NCBI RefSeq assembly: GCF_001439735.1
Contig: NZ_JYLN01000004.1
Location: 310,001-374,000 of the forward strand
Length of the DNA stretch: 64,000 bases
Source: Pseudomonas paralactis
GTDB lineage: Bacteria > Pseudomonadota > Gammaproteobacteria > Pseudomonadales > Pseudomonadaceae
Reading direction: 5' to 3'
This document shows positions 1 through 7,524 of this stretch, one piece after another (position 1 is the first letter of the stretch; each line of letters begins with the position of its first letter). The position numbers and the translations under genes are program-made. The notes beneath the pieces are model-generated. The model was not told the DNA's origin. It saw only the letters and a list, made by a program, of their open reading frames with translations, and ran no database searches.

Positions 1-150
1 GGCCTGGACGAACGGGAACACCAGCTCTAGGTTGGCGCCGATGCCGTTGAAGATCAGCAGCGGGGTCAAGTGCGGCTTGCCCGGACGCACCGCCGTGCGG
101 ATGGTCTGGCCATCCAGGTCGATGGTGCGGAAGATGAACGGTTGCGCCAT
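1..150 (-). CDS. phaZ: PHA depolymerase PhaZ, N-terminal 50 residues (cut by window edge)
   Basis: The 50 visible codons begin MAQPFIFRTIDLDGQ and include LIFNGIGANLELVFPF, which I recognise as the conserved start of medium-chain-length poly(3-hydroxyalkanoate) depolymerase, an intracellular alpha/beta hydrolase that degrades PHA granules. The gene runs off the left edge, so the catalytic triad is not visible. It lies directly downstream of phaC1 on the same strand, as in the phaC1-phaZ-phaC2-phaD cluster of Pseudomonas. An AGGG stretch upstream of the ATG can serve as ribosome binding site. Identification rests on the N-terminus and the context. Confidence 0.88.
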   Translation of the reverse strand, partial: MAQPFIFRTIDLDGQTIRTAVRPGKPHLTPLLIFNGIGANLELVFPFVQA

Positions 151-194
151 GCTCAAGCCCTGTGAAGTGGTGCTGTTCGTCTGTAGGAACTCGG

Positions 195-230
195 TCAATG
201 TGGGTGCTGGCAAGCCAGCTCCCACATTGA
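195..230. repeat. REP-type palindrome between phaC1 and phaZ
   Basis: A near-perfect inverted repeat: the arm TCAATGTGGG(T/A)GCTGG faces its complement across a CAAG centre. It is made from the same GTGGGAGCTGGCTTGCC module seen in most intergenic gaps of the window. Located between phaC1 and phaZ, it could fold in the mRNA and lower read-through or stabilise the upstream message; no T-run follows on the minus strand, so a classical terminator is not supported. Confidence 0.75.
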
Positions 231-254
231 TCTCATTTCAATTACCAAAAGTGC

Positions 255-1934
255 CTAGCGTTCATGTACATAGGTACCCGGCGCCGCTTCGGCGGCGGTA
301 TAGGTTTTATTGCCTAATATAGTCGGGGCTTTTTTCAGTTTTCCCGCCCGCTCCGCCTGCCACACCTGCCAATGCAACCACCACGAATCGGTGTGTTTGG
401 TGGCGTTCTCCTGCCACTCCAACGCACTGCCCGACAAGCCCTCGCTGGTCTGGTAGCGTGCCTTGGGGTTGCCCGGCGGGTTAAGGATGCTTTGAATGTG
501 CCCACTGCTGGACAGCACGAACTCGACCTTGCCGCCAAACAACTGCGCCGATTTGTAGCAGGACTGCCACGGCGTGATGTGGTCGTTGGTGCCGGCCAGG
601 GAGTAGATGTCAGCAGTGACCTGCTTGAGGTCGATGGGCGTGCCGCACACTTCCAGGGCGTTGGCGCGTACCAATGGGTTGTTTTTGAACAGTTCGATCA
701 GGTCGCCATGGAACGCGGCCGGCAAGCGGGTGGTGTCGTTGTTCCAGAACAGGATGTCGAACACCGGCGGTTCGTTGCCCAGCAGGTAATTGTTGACCCA
801 GTAGTTCCAGATCAGATCGTTGGGACGCATCCAGGCAAATACCTTGGCCATGTCGCGGCCTTCCAGCACACCGGCCTGGTAGGAATGGCGCTTGGCCGCT
901 TCCAGGGTCTGTTCATCCACAAACAGCGCCACCTGGGTGTCCAGGGTGGTATCCAGCACGCTCACCAACAGCGTCAGGGCGTTGACCTTCTTCTCGCCCA
1001 GCGCCGCGTAGTGGCCCAACAGTGCGGTGCAGGTGATGCCGCCGGAGCAGGCACCCAGCATATTCACATCCTTGCTGCCCGTGATCGCCGTGACCACGTC
1101 CACTGCTTCCTTGAGCGCCTCGATATAAGTCGACAGGCCCCATTCGCGCTGGGCCTTGGTAGGGTTGCGCCAACTGACGATAAAGGTCTGCTGGCCATTG
1201 CGCAGGCAAAAGCGCGCCAGGCTTTTATCCGGGCACAGGTCGAAGACGTAGAATTTGTTGATCTGCGGCGGCACCACCAGCAGCGGGCGCTCATGCACCT
1301 GCTCGGTAATGGGCTTGTACTGGATCAGCTCCAGCACATCGTTGCGAAACACCACCGCGCCTTCGCTGGTGCCCAGGGTCTTGCCGACCTCAAAGGCACC
1401 CATGTTGACTTGGCTCGGCATACCGCCGTTGTGCACCATGTCTTTGGCCAGGTGGGACAAACCGTCGAGCAGGCTTTTGCCGCCGGTTTCAAAGAAGCGC
1501 TTGACCGCCGCCGGGTTGGCCGCGCTGTTGGTGGGGGCCATGGCTTCGGTCATCAGGTTGATCACGAAGTGGCCGCGGCTGATGTCTTGTGCCGACAGGT
1601 TGCTGTCGTCGATCCAGTCGTGCAGTTCCTTGCGCCACGCCAGGTAAGTCTGCAAATAACGTTTGTAGAGCGGGTTCTGGCTCCAGGCCGGGTCGTTGAA
1701 ACGACGGTCGTCGCCTTCAGGCGCCAGCTGGGATTTGCCGAACATCACATTCTTCAACTCGACGCCAAAGTGGGCGACGTGCTTGACGCTGTGCAACGGT
1801 TGCTTGATGGCTTGGGTCAGCACCATCTTGGCCGAGGCCAGTAAATCCTTTTTGCGTAACGCGATGATCGGGTTCAACCCCAGGGTGTTTTCCGAGGCCT
1901 GGCGTTTCAAGTCATCGTTATTCTTGTTACTCAT
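255..1934 (-). CDS. phaC1: Class II poly(3-hydroxyalkanoate) synthase PhaC1
   Basis: PHA synthase of 559 aa, the usual length of the class II enzymes that polymerise medium-chain (R)-3-hydroxyacyl-CoA at the granule surface. The lipase-like box GACSGG places the nucleophile at Cys296, with the catalytic Asp near residue 451 (GTNDHITPW) and His near 479 (SSSGHIQS). The N-terminus MSNKNNDDLKRQASENTLG is typical of Pseudomonas PhaC1. It is followed on the same strand by a REP palindrome and phaZ. The 249 bp upstream (1935-2183) contain no gene and no promoter that I can assign. Confidence 0.97.
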   Translation of the reverse strand: MSNKNNDDLKRQASENTLGLNPIIALRKKDLLASAKMVLTQAIKQPLHSVKHVAHFGVELKNVMFGKSQLAPEGDDRRFNDPAWSQNPLYKRYLQTYLAWRKELHDWIDDSNLSAQDISRGHFVINLMTEAMAPTNSAANPAAVKRFFETGGKSLLDGLSHLAKDMVHNGGMPSQVNMGAFEVGKTLGTSEGAVVFRNDVLELIQYKPITEQVHERPLLVVPPQINKFYVFDLCPDKSLARFCLRNGQQTFIVSWRNPTKAQREWGLSTYIEALKEAVDVVTAITGSKDVNMLGACSGGITCTALLGHYAALGEKKVNALTLLVSVLDTTLDTQVALFVDEQTLEAAKRHSYQAGVLEGRDMAKVFAWMRPNDLIWNYWVNNYLLGNEPPVFDILFWNNDTTRLPAAFHGDLIELFKNNPLVRANALEVCGTPIDLKQVTADIYSLAGTNDHITPWQSCYKSAQLFGGKVEFVLSSSGHIQSILNPPGNPKARYQTSEGLSGSALEWQENATKHTDSWWLHWQVWQAERAGKLKKAPTILGNKTYTAAEAAPGTYVHER

Positions 1935-2183
1935 CTACGACGCTCCATTGTCCGAAAGACGAGTACCGGCGATTGCTGCGCACCCAATTTCGATACACGA
2001 CACCAGCCTGGTACTGCGACCCGGGTGACCGTTGATACCGCATCGTCAAATGCAGGGAACTTGCCAGCTCCATTGGTTACCCGAGTTTATTTTTTTTCGC
2101 AAGCGGGCCGATCATTGGCCACGCGACAGGGCATTCAAGCAGATGAAATTAGAAAATGCGCTCTAAACACCAAGAGGCCTGTG

Positions 2184-2561
2184 CTAGAGCATCAGCCGCA
2201 CGACCGACTCACTCGGGTCGCGGGTTTTTCCGGCGGCTTTGAGCTCGGCCAGGTAGTCGGCCCATAGCGCGTCCTGACGTACGGCTAATTGGTAGAGGTA
2301 GTCCCAGGTGAACAGTCCGCTGTCATGGCCGTCGTCGAAGGTCAATTTCAGTGCGTACTGACCAGCCGGTTCCAGCTTGATCAACCTGACGTTGAGCTTG
2401 CCGAATTGCAGGATGGGTTTGCCGTGGCCCTGGACCTCGGCGGAAGGGGAGTGCACCCGCAGGAACTCGGCGGGCAGTTGGTAAACCTCGTCGGGACCGT
2501 AGGTAAGGCCGAGGGTGTTGGAGGTTTTGTGCAGGTTTACTGCGGTAGGAAATTTCGACAT
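2184..2561 (-). CDS. DUF971 family protein (gamma-butyrobetaine hydroxylase-like N-terminal domain)
   Basis: A 125-aa protein whose core (LRVHSPSAEVQGHG, VRLIKLEPAGQYALKLTFDDGHDSGLF, WDYLY) matches the small DUF971 fold, also found as the N-terminal domain of gamma-butyrobetaine hydroxylases and in Fe-S related proteins. No catalytic domain follows, so it is the stand-alone form. The position between phaC1 and hslU is common in Pseudomonas. Its function is not established; a metal or Fe-S related role would be inference from family membership only. Confidence 0.85.
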   Translation of the reverse strand: MSKFPTAVNLHKTSNTLGLTYGPDEVYQLPAEFLRVHSPSAEVQGHGKPILQFGKLNVRLIKLEPAGQYALKLTFDDGHDSGLFTWDYLYQLAVRQDALWADYLAELKAAGKTRDPSESVVRLML

Positions 2562-2608
2562 TGGAGATAACCCTGTAGGAACCGGCTCAAAATGTGAGAG
2601 GGACCCAT

Positions 2609-2695
2609 GTGGGAGCCGGGCTTGCCCGCGATGCAGGCACCTCGGTGTTTCAGGAACACTGAGGTGATGCTATCGCAGGCAAGCCAGCTCCCACA
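2609..2695. repeat. REPIN (inverted pair of REP sequences)
   Basis: Two REP units in opposite orientation: gtgggagccgggcttgcc at 2609-2626 and aagccagctcccaca at 2681-2695, separated by a spacer that itself contains the short inverted repeat cctcggtgtt/aacactgagg. It lies between the end of hslU and the start of the DUF971 gene. Confidence 0.85.
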
Positions 2696-2721
2696 CAAGC
2701 CACTCTCACATTGAGTGAGGC

Positions 2722-4059
2722 TTACAGGATATAACGAGACAAGTCTTCGTTCTGCGCCAATTCGCCCAAGTGGCTGTTGACGTAGTCAGCATCGATCTTG
2801 ATCGCTTCGCCATTCTGCGCACCGGCCATGTCGCCGGCACTGAACGACACTTCCTCCAGCAAGCGCTCAAGCAAGGTATGCAGGCGACGGGCACCGATGT
2901 TCTCGGTCTTCTCGTTGACCTGCCAGGCGATCTCCGCCAAACGCTTGATACCGTCCGCCTGGAACTCGATACCCAGGCCCTCGGTTTTCAGCAACTCACG
3001 GTACTGCTCGGTAAGCGAAGCGTGGGGTTCGCTGAGGATGCGCTCGAAGTCGCCGGGGGTCAGCGCCTTGAGTTCCACACGAATCGGCAGGCGGCCTTGC
3101 AGCTCGGGTACCAGGTCGCTTGGCTTGCTCAGGTGGAACGCGCCGGAGGCGATAAACAGAATGTGGTCAGTTTTGACCATGCCCAGCTTGGTGTTGACGG
3201 TGCAGCCTTCGATCAGCGGCAACAGGTCACGCTGTACACCCTCGCGGGATACATCGACGCCGCCGGAGTTGCCGCGCTTGGCCACCTTGTCGATCTCATC
3301 GATAAACACGATGCCGTGCTGCTCGACCGCTTCCAGGGCCTTGGCCTTGAGTTCTTCCTCATTGACCAGGCGCCCGGCTTCTTCGTCGCGCACCAGCTTC
3401 AGCGCTTCTTTCACCTTGAGCTTGCGGCTTTTCTTCTTGCCCTTGCCCATGTTGGCGAACAGGTTCTGCAACTGGCTGGTCATTTCTTCCATGCCAGGCG
3501 GGGCAGAAATATCCACGCCGGACACTTCAGCCACTTCGATTTCGATTTCCTTGTCATCGAGCTGGCCTTCACGCAGGCGCTTGCGGAACAGCTGACGGGT
3601 GTTGGAATCGGACGACGGTGCGGCGTCTTCGTTGAAACCCATGCGGGCCGGTGGCAGCAGGGCGTCGAGGATGCGCTCTTCGGCGGCGTCTTCGGCGCGG
3701 TGGCTGACCTTGGTCACTTCCTGTTCGCGCAGCATCTTGAGGGCGGCATCGGCCAGGTCACGGATGATCGACTCGACGTCGCGGCCCACATAGCCGACTT
3801 CGGTGAACTTGGTCGCTTCGACCTTGATGAACGGGGCGTTCGCCAATTTGGCCAGGCGCCGGGCGATTTCGGTTTTACCGACGCCGGTCGGGCCGATCAT
3901 CAGGATGTTCTTGGGCGTTACTTCAACGCGCAGTTCTTCGGGCAGTTGCATCCGGCGCCAGCGGTTACGCAGTGCAATGGCAACGGCGCGCTTGGCATCG
4001 TCCTGGCCGATGATATGGCGATTGAGTTCATGGACGATTTCGCGGGGGGTCATGGACAT
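2722..4059 (-). CDS. hslU: HslU, ATPase subunit of the HslVU (ClpYQ) protease
   Basis: A 445-aa AAA+ unfoldase that feeds substrates to the HslV peptidase in the cytoplasm. It shows [19 protein letters not shown] at the N-terminus, Walker A GPTGVGKT near residue 60, Walker B VFIDEIDK, and the C-terminal [17 protein letters not shown] and final RYIL that dock into HslV. The I-domain lies between. The open frame continues 44 codons upstream into the hslV gap, but only the ATG at 4059 gives the family N-terminus. It follows hslV by 37 nt, so the two form one heat-shock operon. Confidence 0.97.
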   Translation of the reverse strand: MSMTPREIVHELNRHIIGQDDAKRAVAIALRNRWRRMQLPEELRVEVTPKNILMIGPTGVGKTEIARRLAKLANAPFIKVEATKFTEVGYVGRDVESIIRDLADAALKMLREQEVTKVSHRAEDAAEERILDALLPPARMGFNEDAAPSSDSNTRQLFRKRLREGQLDDKEIEIEVAEVSGVDISAPPGMEEMTSQLQNLFANMGKGKKKSRKLKVKEALKLVRDEEAGRLVNEEELKAKALEAVEQHGIVFIDEIDKVAKRGNSGGVDVSREGVQRDLLPLIEGCTVNTKLGMVKTDHILFIASGAFHLSKPSDLVPELQGRLPIRVELKALTPGDFERILSEPHASLTEQYRELLKTEGLGIEFQADGIKRLAEIAWQVNEKTENIGARRLHTLLERLLEEVSFSAGDMAGAQNGEAIKIDADYVNSHLGELAQNEDLSRYIL

Positions 4060-4096
4060 AGTGTCTGGCGGCCTCAAGCGGGAATAAGCCTGCGGC

Positions 4097-4627
4097 TTAC
4101 TCGGCGAGGTCCTGCTCCTCAATGGTCTGGTTGTGGTTGGTGAACACGCAGATATCGCCGGCGATACCCAGGGCGGTCTCGACGATTTCACGGGCCGACA
4201 GGTCGGTTTTCTTCAGCAGTGCGCTGGCTGCCGCTTGGGCATAGCCACCACCGGAACCCATGGCGATCAGGCCATGCTCGGGTTCAACCACGTCGCCGTT
4301 GCCGGTGATGATCAGGGAAGCGTCTTTGTTCGCAACCGCGAGCATGGCCTCCAGGCGGCTGAGGGAGCGGTCGGTGCGCCATTCTTTGGCAAGTTCTACA
4401 GCGGCGCGCACCAGGTGGCCCTGGTGTTTCTCAAGCTGGCCTTCGAAACGTTCGAAGAGGGTAAAGGCGTCAGCGGTAGCGCCTGCGAAGCCGGCAAGCA
4501 CTTGGCCGTGGTACAGGCGGCGCACTTTCTTGGCGTTGCCTTTCATCACGGTGTTGCCCAGGGAAACCTGGCCGTCGCCGCCCATGACAACTTTGCCGTG
4601 GCGACGTACTGAAACGATGGTGGTCAA
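4097..4627 (-). CDS. hslV: HslV, peptidase subunit of the HslVU protease
   Basis: A 176-aa threonine protease of the proteasome beta-subunit type. The start is a TTG at 4627: after Met removal this exposes the catalytic Thr of [19 protein letters not shown], which is essential, and a GGAG lies 9 nt upstream. A GTG five codons earlier would leave the catalytic threonine internal and would place the GGAG inside the gene, so I rejected it. It is first gene of hslVU, preceded by a sigma-32 type promoter at 4675-4701. Confidence 0.96.
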   Translation of the reverse strand: MTTIVSVRRHGKVVMGGDGQVSLGNTVMKGNAKKVRRLYHGQVLAGFAGATADAFTLFERFEGQLEKHQGHLVRAAVELAKEWRTDRSLSRLEAMLAVANKDASLIITGNGDVVEPEHGLIAMGSGGGYAQAAASALLKKTDLSAREIVETALGIAGDICVFTNHNQTIEEQDLAE

Positions 4628-4674
4628 GGGGAGAGTCTCCACGCAGCGGGGCGAAAATGCCCTGATGGAAACTC

Positions 4675-4701
4675 ATATGGGGGTGGCGAGGGGGATTTCA
4701 A
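4675..4701 (-). promoter_or_regulatory. Sigma-32 (heat-shock) promoter for hslVU
   Basis: Read on the minus strand, a -35 element TTGAAA (4701-4696) is followed after a 13-bp spacer by CCCCATAT (4682-4675). This fits the RpoH consensus CTTGAAA-N11-16-CCCCATNT closely. Transcription would start about 40 nt upstream of the TTG start of hslV. hslVU is a classic RpoH regulon member, which supports the call. Confidence 0.85.
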
Positions 4702-4771
4702 CCGTAGGAAGGCAGGGCGGACGAGTGGTGTTTATGGGTTCAACACTTACTTGAGCACGCTGCAAACCAAA

Positions 4772-4858
4772 GTGGGAGCTGGCTTGCCTGCGATAGCGGT
4801 GTGTCAGTCACTGAAACATTGACTGTCACACCGCTATCGCAGGCAAGCCAGCTCCCAC
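4772..4858. repeat. Long, almost perfect REPIN
   Basis: The arms match without mismatch over about 32 nt, from GTGGGAGCTGGCTTGCC through CGATAGCGGTGTG, and close on a short spacer. It sits just 3' of the SPOR protein gene and upstream of the hslVU promoter. It may act as a transcript end structure for the argS-SPOR pair. Confidence 0.88.
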
Positions 4859-4882
4859 ATTAAAACCGGGTTGGCTGCTGGA

Positions 4883-5584
4883 TCAGCGGCTCTGGCGTTG
4901 TTGTAACAACAGGTTGCTAAACCCTGCGCCGGCCAATTGCTTTTGCGCTACGGTCAGCTGTTCACGGTTGCTGAACGGCCCTACCAACACGCGATACCAG
5001 GTCGCGTCCTTCACCGTGCCGGACTCAACCGATACCGATTGGCCTAACAGAATGATCTGCGCGCGCACGCGATCGGCGTCTGCCTGTTTCGGGAACGAGC
5101 CAGCCTGCAGGAAGAACTTGGTCACCGGTGCGGCCTTGGTGGCGGCAACCGGCGGCGCGGGTGGCGGGGTGATCCCGGCCAGTGCAGCCTGGGCGCGGGC
5201 TGTGTCGATTTTCGCCGCTTCCGCTGGGGTTACTGGCGTGGTCGGCACCTGCGGAGTCGGCAGGGTTTTCTCCGGCACGGCGTCAGGTGGGACGATCACT
5301 TCCGATTCCGGCAGCAGGGTGTAGAAGTCGTACTTGGGCTTCACCGGTGCGGTCGGGCTTGGCGCGGTCTTGTTGGCCTCGGCAATCTTCGTGGCTTTTT
5401 GCTGCTCCTGTTTGACGCGCTTGACGTCATCGCCCTGGCCGGGCTCCAGCTTCATCAGAAATACCACGAAGGCGCCGACCGTCAGGCCGATGGCCATCCA
5501 CAGCCAGCCCGGGATCGGTTGTTTAGCCGGAGCCTGATAGCGGCTGGCGCCGCGCTTGGGTGCAGGTTTTTTCTTGGCAGCCAA
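4883..5584 (-). CDS. SPOR-domain membrane protein (FtsN-like topology)
   Basis: A 233-aa protein with a basic cytoplasmic N-terminus (MAAKKKPAPKRGASRY), one membrane segment at about residues 25-45 (GWLWMAIGLTVGAFVVFLM), a proline/alanine-rich periplasmic linker, and a C-terminal SPOR domain from about residue 153 (KFFLQAGSFPKQADADRVRAQ, WYRVLVGPFSNREQL). SPOR domains bind denuded septal peptidoglycan. The topology is that of FtsN, and the gene follows argS by only 1 nt, so it is co-transcribed. Whether it is the functional FtsN cannot be settled from sequence alone. Confidence 0.88.
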   Translation of the reverse strand: MAAKKKPAPKRGASRYQAPAKQPIPGWLWMAIGLTVGAFVVFLMKLEPGQGDDVKRVKQEQQKATKIAEANKTAPSPTAPVKPKYDFYTLLPESEVIVPPDAVPEKTLPTPQVPTTPVTPAEAAKIDTARAQAALAGITPPPAPPVAATKAAPVTKFFLQAGSFPKQADADRVRAQIILLGQSVSVESGTVKDATWYRVLVGPFSNREQLTVAQKQLAGAGFSNLLLQQRQSR

Positions 5585-5585
5585 C

Positions 5586-7322
5586 TTACATACGCTCCAG
5601 AGTTTCCAGGCCCAAGAGTTCCAGGCCTTGCTTGAGGGTGCGTCCAGCCAGGGCGGCGAGGCGCAGGCGACTTTGTTTCTGGGCTTCGTCGTCGGCGGTC
5701 AGGATAGGGCAGTTCTCGTAGAAGCTGGAGAACAACCCGGCCACTTCGTACAAATAGGTGCACAGGATATGCGGCGTGCCTTTGTCGCCGACGCTGTTGA
5801 GCACTTCACCGAACTGCGCGAGCTTGGCCGCCAGCTCCTGCTCATGGGCGGCGTCCAGCACGATCTGGCCTTCGACTTCGCTGAAGTCCTTGCCCAGCTT
5901 GCGGAACACGCCGGCCACGCGGGTGTAGGCATACAGCAGGTATGGCGCGGTGTTGCCTTCGAAGTTGAGCATCAGGTCGAAGTTGAAGCTGTAGTCGCTG
6001 GTGCGGTGCTTGGACAGGTCGGCGTATTTCACCGCGCCAATGCCCACCACGCGGGCGATGTTGCGCAGGTCGGCCTCGGCCAGTTCCGGGTTCTTTTCCT
6101 TCACCAGGTTGTAGGCGCGCTCCTGGGCTTCGGTCAGCAGGTCGATCAGCTTGACGGTGCCGCCGTCGCGGGTCTTGAACGGGCGGCCGTCGGCGCCGTT
6201 CATGGTGCCGAACCCCATGTGTTCCATGTGCATCGGGTGGGTGACGAAGCCGGCACGACGGGCCACTTCAAACACTTGCTGGAAGTGCAGGGCCTGGCGC
6301 TGGTCGACGAAGTACAGCGCACGATCGGCCTTGAGCACGCCACTGCGATAGCGCACGGCAGCCAGGTCGGTGGTGGCGTAGAGATAGCCACCATCGGCCT
6401 TGACGATGATCACCGGCAGCGGCTCGCCGTCGGCGGTCTTGAATTCTTCGAGGAACACGCACTGCGCGCCGTTGCTCTCGACCAGCAGGCCCTTGGCCTT
6501 GAGGTCGTTGACCACGTTGATCAGGTCGTCGTTGTAGGCGCTTTCGCCCATTACGTCGGCCATGGTCAGTTTGACGTTGAGCAGCTCGTAGATTTCCTGG
6601 CAGTGGGACAGGGAAATCTCACGGAAGCGGTTCCACAGCGCCAGGCACTCCGGGTCGCCGGCTTGCAGTTTGACCACCAGGCCGCGGGCGCGGTCGGCGA
6701 ATTCTTCGGACTCGTCGAAGCGCTTCTTGGCGGCGCGGTAGAAGTTTTCCAGGTCGGCCAGCTCGTTGCTGGTGATCGGGTTTTCCTGCAGATAGGCCAT
6801 CAACATGCCGAACTGGGTGCCCCAGTCGCCCACGTGGTTCTGGCGGATCACGGTGTCGCCCAGGAACTCCAGCACCCGTGCCACGCCGTCGCCGATGATG
6901 GTGGAGCGCAGGTGACCGACGTGCATCTCTTTGGCCAGGTTCGGCGCCGACAGGTCGATGACCACGCGCTGGGTAGCGCCGGACTTGTGCGCGCCGATCC
7001 TGGCATCGGCCAGGGCGGCGTCCAGGCGCGAAGCCAGGGCCTGGGTGTTCTGGAAGAAGTTGATAAAGCCTGGGCCTGCGATTTCGGCCTTGGTGACACT
7101 GGCGTCAGCCGGCAGTGCGGCGATGATTTTCTCCGCCAGGTCGCGGGGTTTCATGCCGGCCGGCTTGGACAGCATCATCGCGATGTTGCTGGCGAAGTCG
7201 CCGTGGGTCTTGTCGCGGGTGTTCTCCACCTGGATCGCCGGCGACAGGCCTTCAGGCAACACACCTTCGTTGACGAGTTGGGTGAGGGCTTGTTGGATCA
7301 GCTGGCGAATGGTGTCTTTCAT
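5586..7322 (-). CDS. argS: Arginyl-tRNA synthetase
   Basis: A 578-aa class I aminoacyl-tRNA synthetase that charges tRNA-Arg. The N-terminal additional domain (residues 1-110) precedes the HIGH-type motif [14 protein letters not shown]; the KMSKS loop is degenerate, as is common in ArgRS. The C-terminal DALR anticodon-binding domain ends in [10 protein letters not shown] chose the ATG at 7322 ([13 protein letters not shown]); the open frame extends 7 codons further but without family similarity. The 202-bp gap to priA holds REP-type repeats. Confidence 0.97.
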   Translation of the reverse strand: MKDTIRQLIQQALTQLVNEGVLPEGLSPAIQVENTRDKTHGDFASNIAMMLSKPAGMKPRDLAEKIIAALPADASVTKAEIAGPGFINFFQNTQALASRLDAALADARIGAHKSGATQRVVIDLSAPNLAKEMHVGHLRSTIIGDGVARVLEFLGDTVIRQNHVGDWGTQFGMLMAYLQENPITSNELADLENFYRAAKKRFDESEEFADRARGLVVKLQAGDPECLALWNRFREISLSHCQEIYELLNVKLTMADVMGESAYNDDLINVVNDLKAKGLLVESNGAQCVFLEEFKTADGEPLPVIIVKADGGYLYATTDLAAVRYRSGVLKADRALYFVDQRQALHFQQVFEVARRAGFVTHPMHMEHMGFGTMNGADGRPFKTRDGGTVKLIDLLTEAQERAYNLVKEKNPELAEADLRNIARVVGIGAVKYADLSKHRTSDYSFNFDLMLNFEGNTAPYLLYAYTRVAGVFRKLGKDFSEVEGQIVLDAAHEQELAAKLAQFGEVLNSVGDKGTPHILCTYLYEVAGLFSSFYENCPILTADDEAQKQSRLRLAALAGRTLKQGLELLGLETLERM

Positions 7323-7386
7323 GGTGTTCTCTTTCGACCGCAAGCGGCGGCGCGCGATGCGCAGGTGGAAAAACTGGGCATTATCC

Positions 7387-7511
7387 GTGGCGAGGGCGGG
7401 CTTGCCAACCGTTCAGACTATATGGCGGACCTGCGGGCCTCTTCGCGGGCAAGCCCGCCCACATTTAAGGGTATTCACATTTCATAATGTGGGAGCTGGC
7501 TTGCCTGCGAT
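7387..7511. repeat. Cluster of three REP half-elements between priA and argS
   Basis: Three modules can be seen: gcgagggcgggcttgcc near 7390-7408, gcgggcaagcccgcccac at 7446-7463 in the opposite orientation, and gtgggagctggcttgcc at 7489-7506. The first two make an inverted pair of one subtype. The third is a single unit of the common subtype and has lost or never had its partner. Confidence 0.75.
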
Positions 7512-7524
7512 GACGTAATTACCC

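Noticed and set aside
195..230. A Rho-independent terminator between phaC1 and phaZ
   Set aside because: The palindrome is strong but no T-run follows on the minus strand; it is a REP-type repeat.
372..1844. A 490-aa open frame on the plus strand opposite phaC1
   Set aside because: It is antisense to a certain gene, has no recognisable domain, and such long mirror frames are expected from GC-rich third positions. The same applies to frames opposite gltB (24352-26973), argS (5556-7487) and mscK (57903-60005).
2770..4143. A 457-aa plus-strand frame opposite hslU
   Set aside because: Its composition (His, Gln, Ala, Leu rich without motifs) is typical of antisense shadows; hslU is unambiguous.
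4628..4642. Upstream GTG start for hslV ([12 protein letters not shown])
   Set aside because: The catalytic threonine must be N-terminal after Met removal, and the only GGAG would lie inside the coding region.
4772..4858. The repeated GTGGGAGCTGGCTTGCC units as a CRISPR array
   Set aside because: Units are scattered singly or as inverted pairs in gaps, not as regularly spaced direct repeats, and no cas genes are present. They are REP/REPIN elements.
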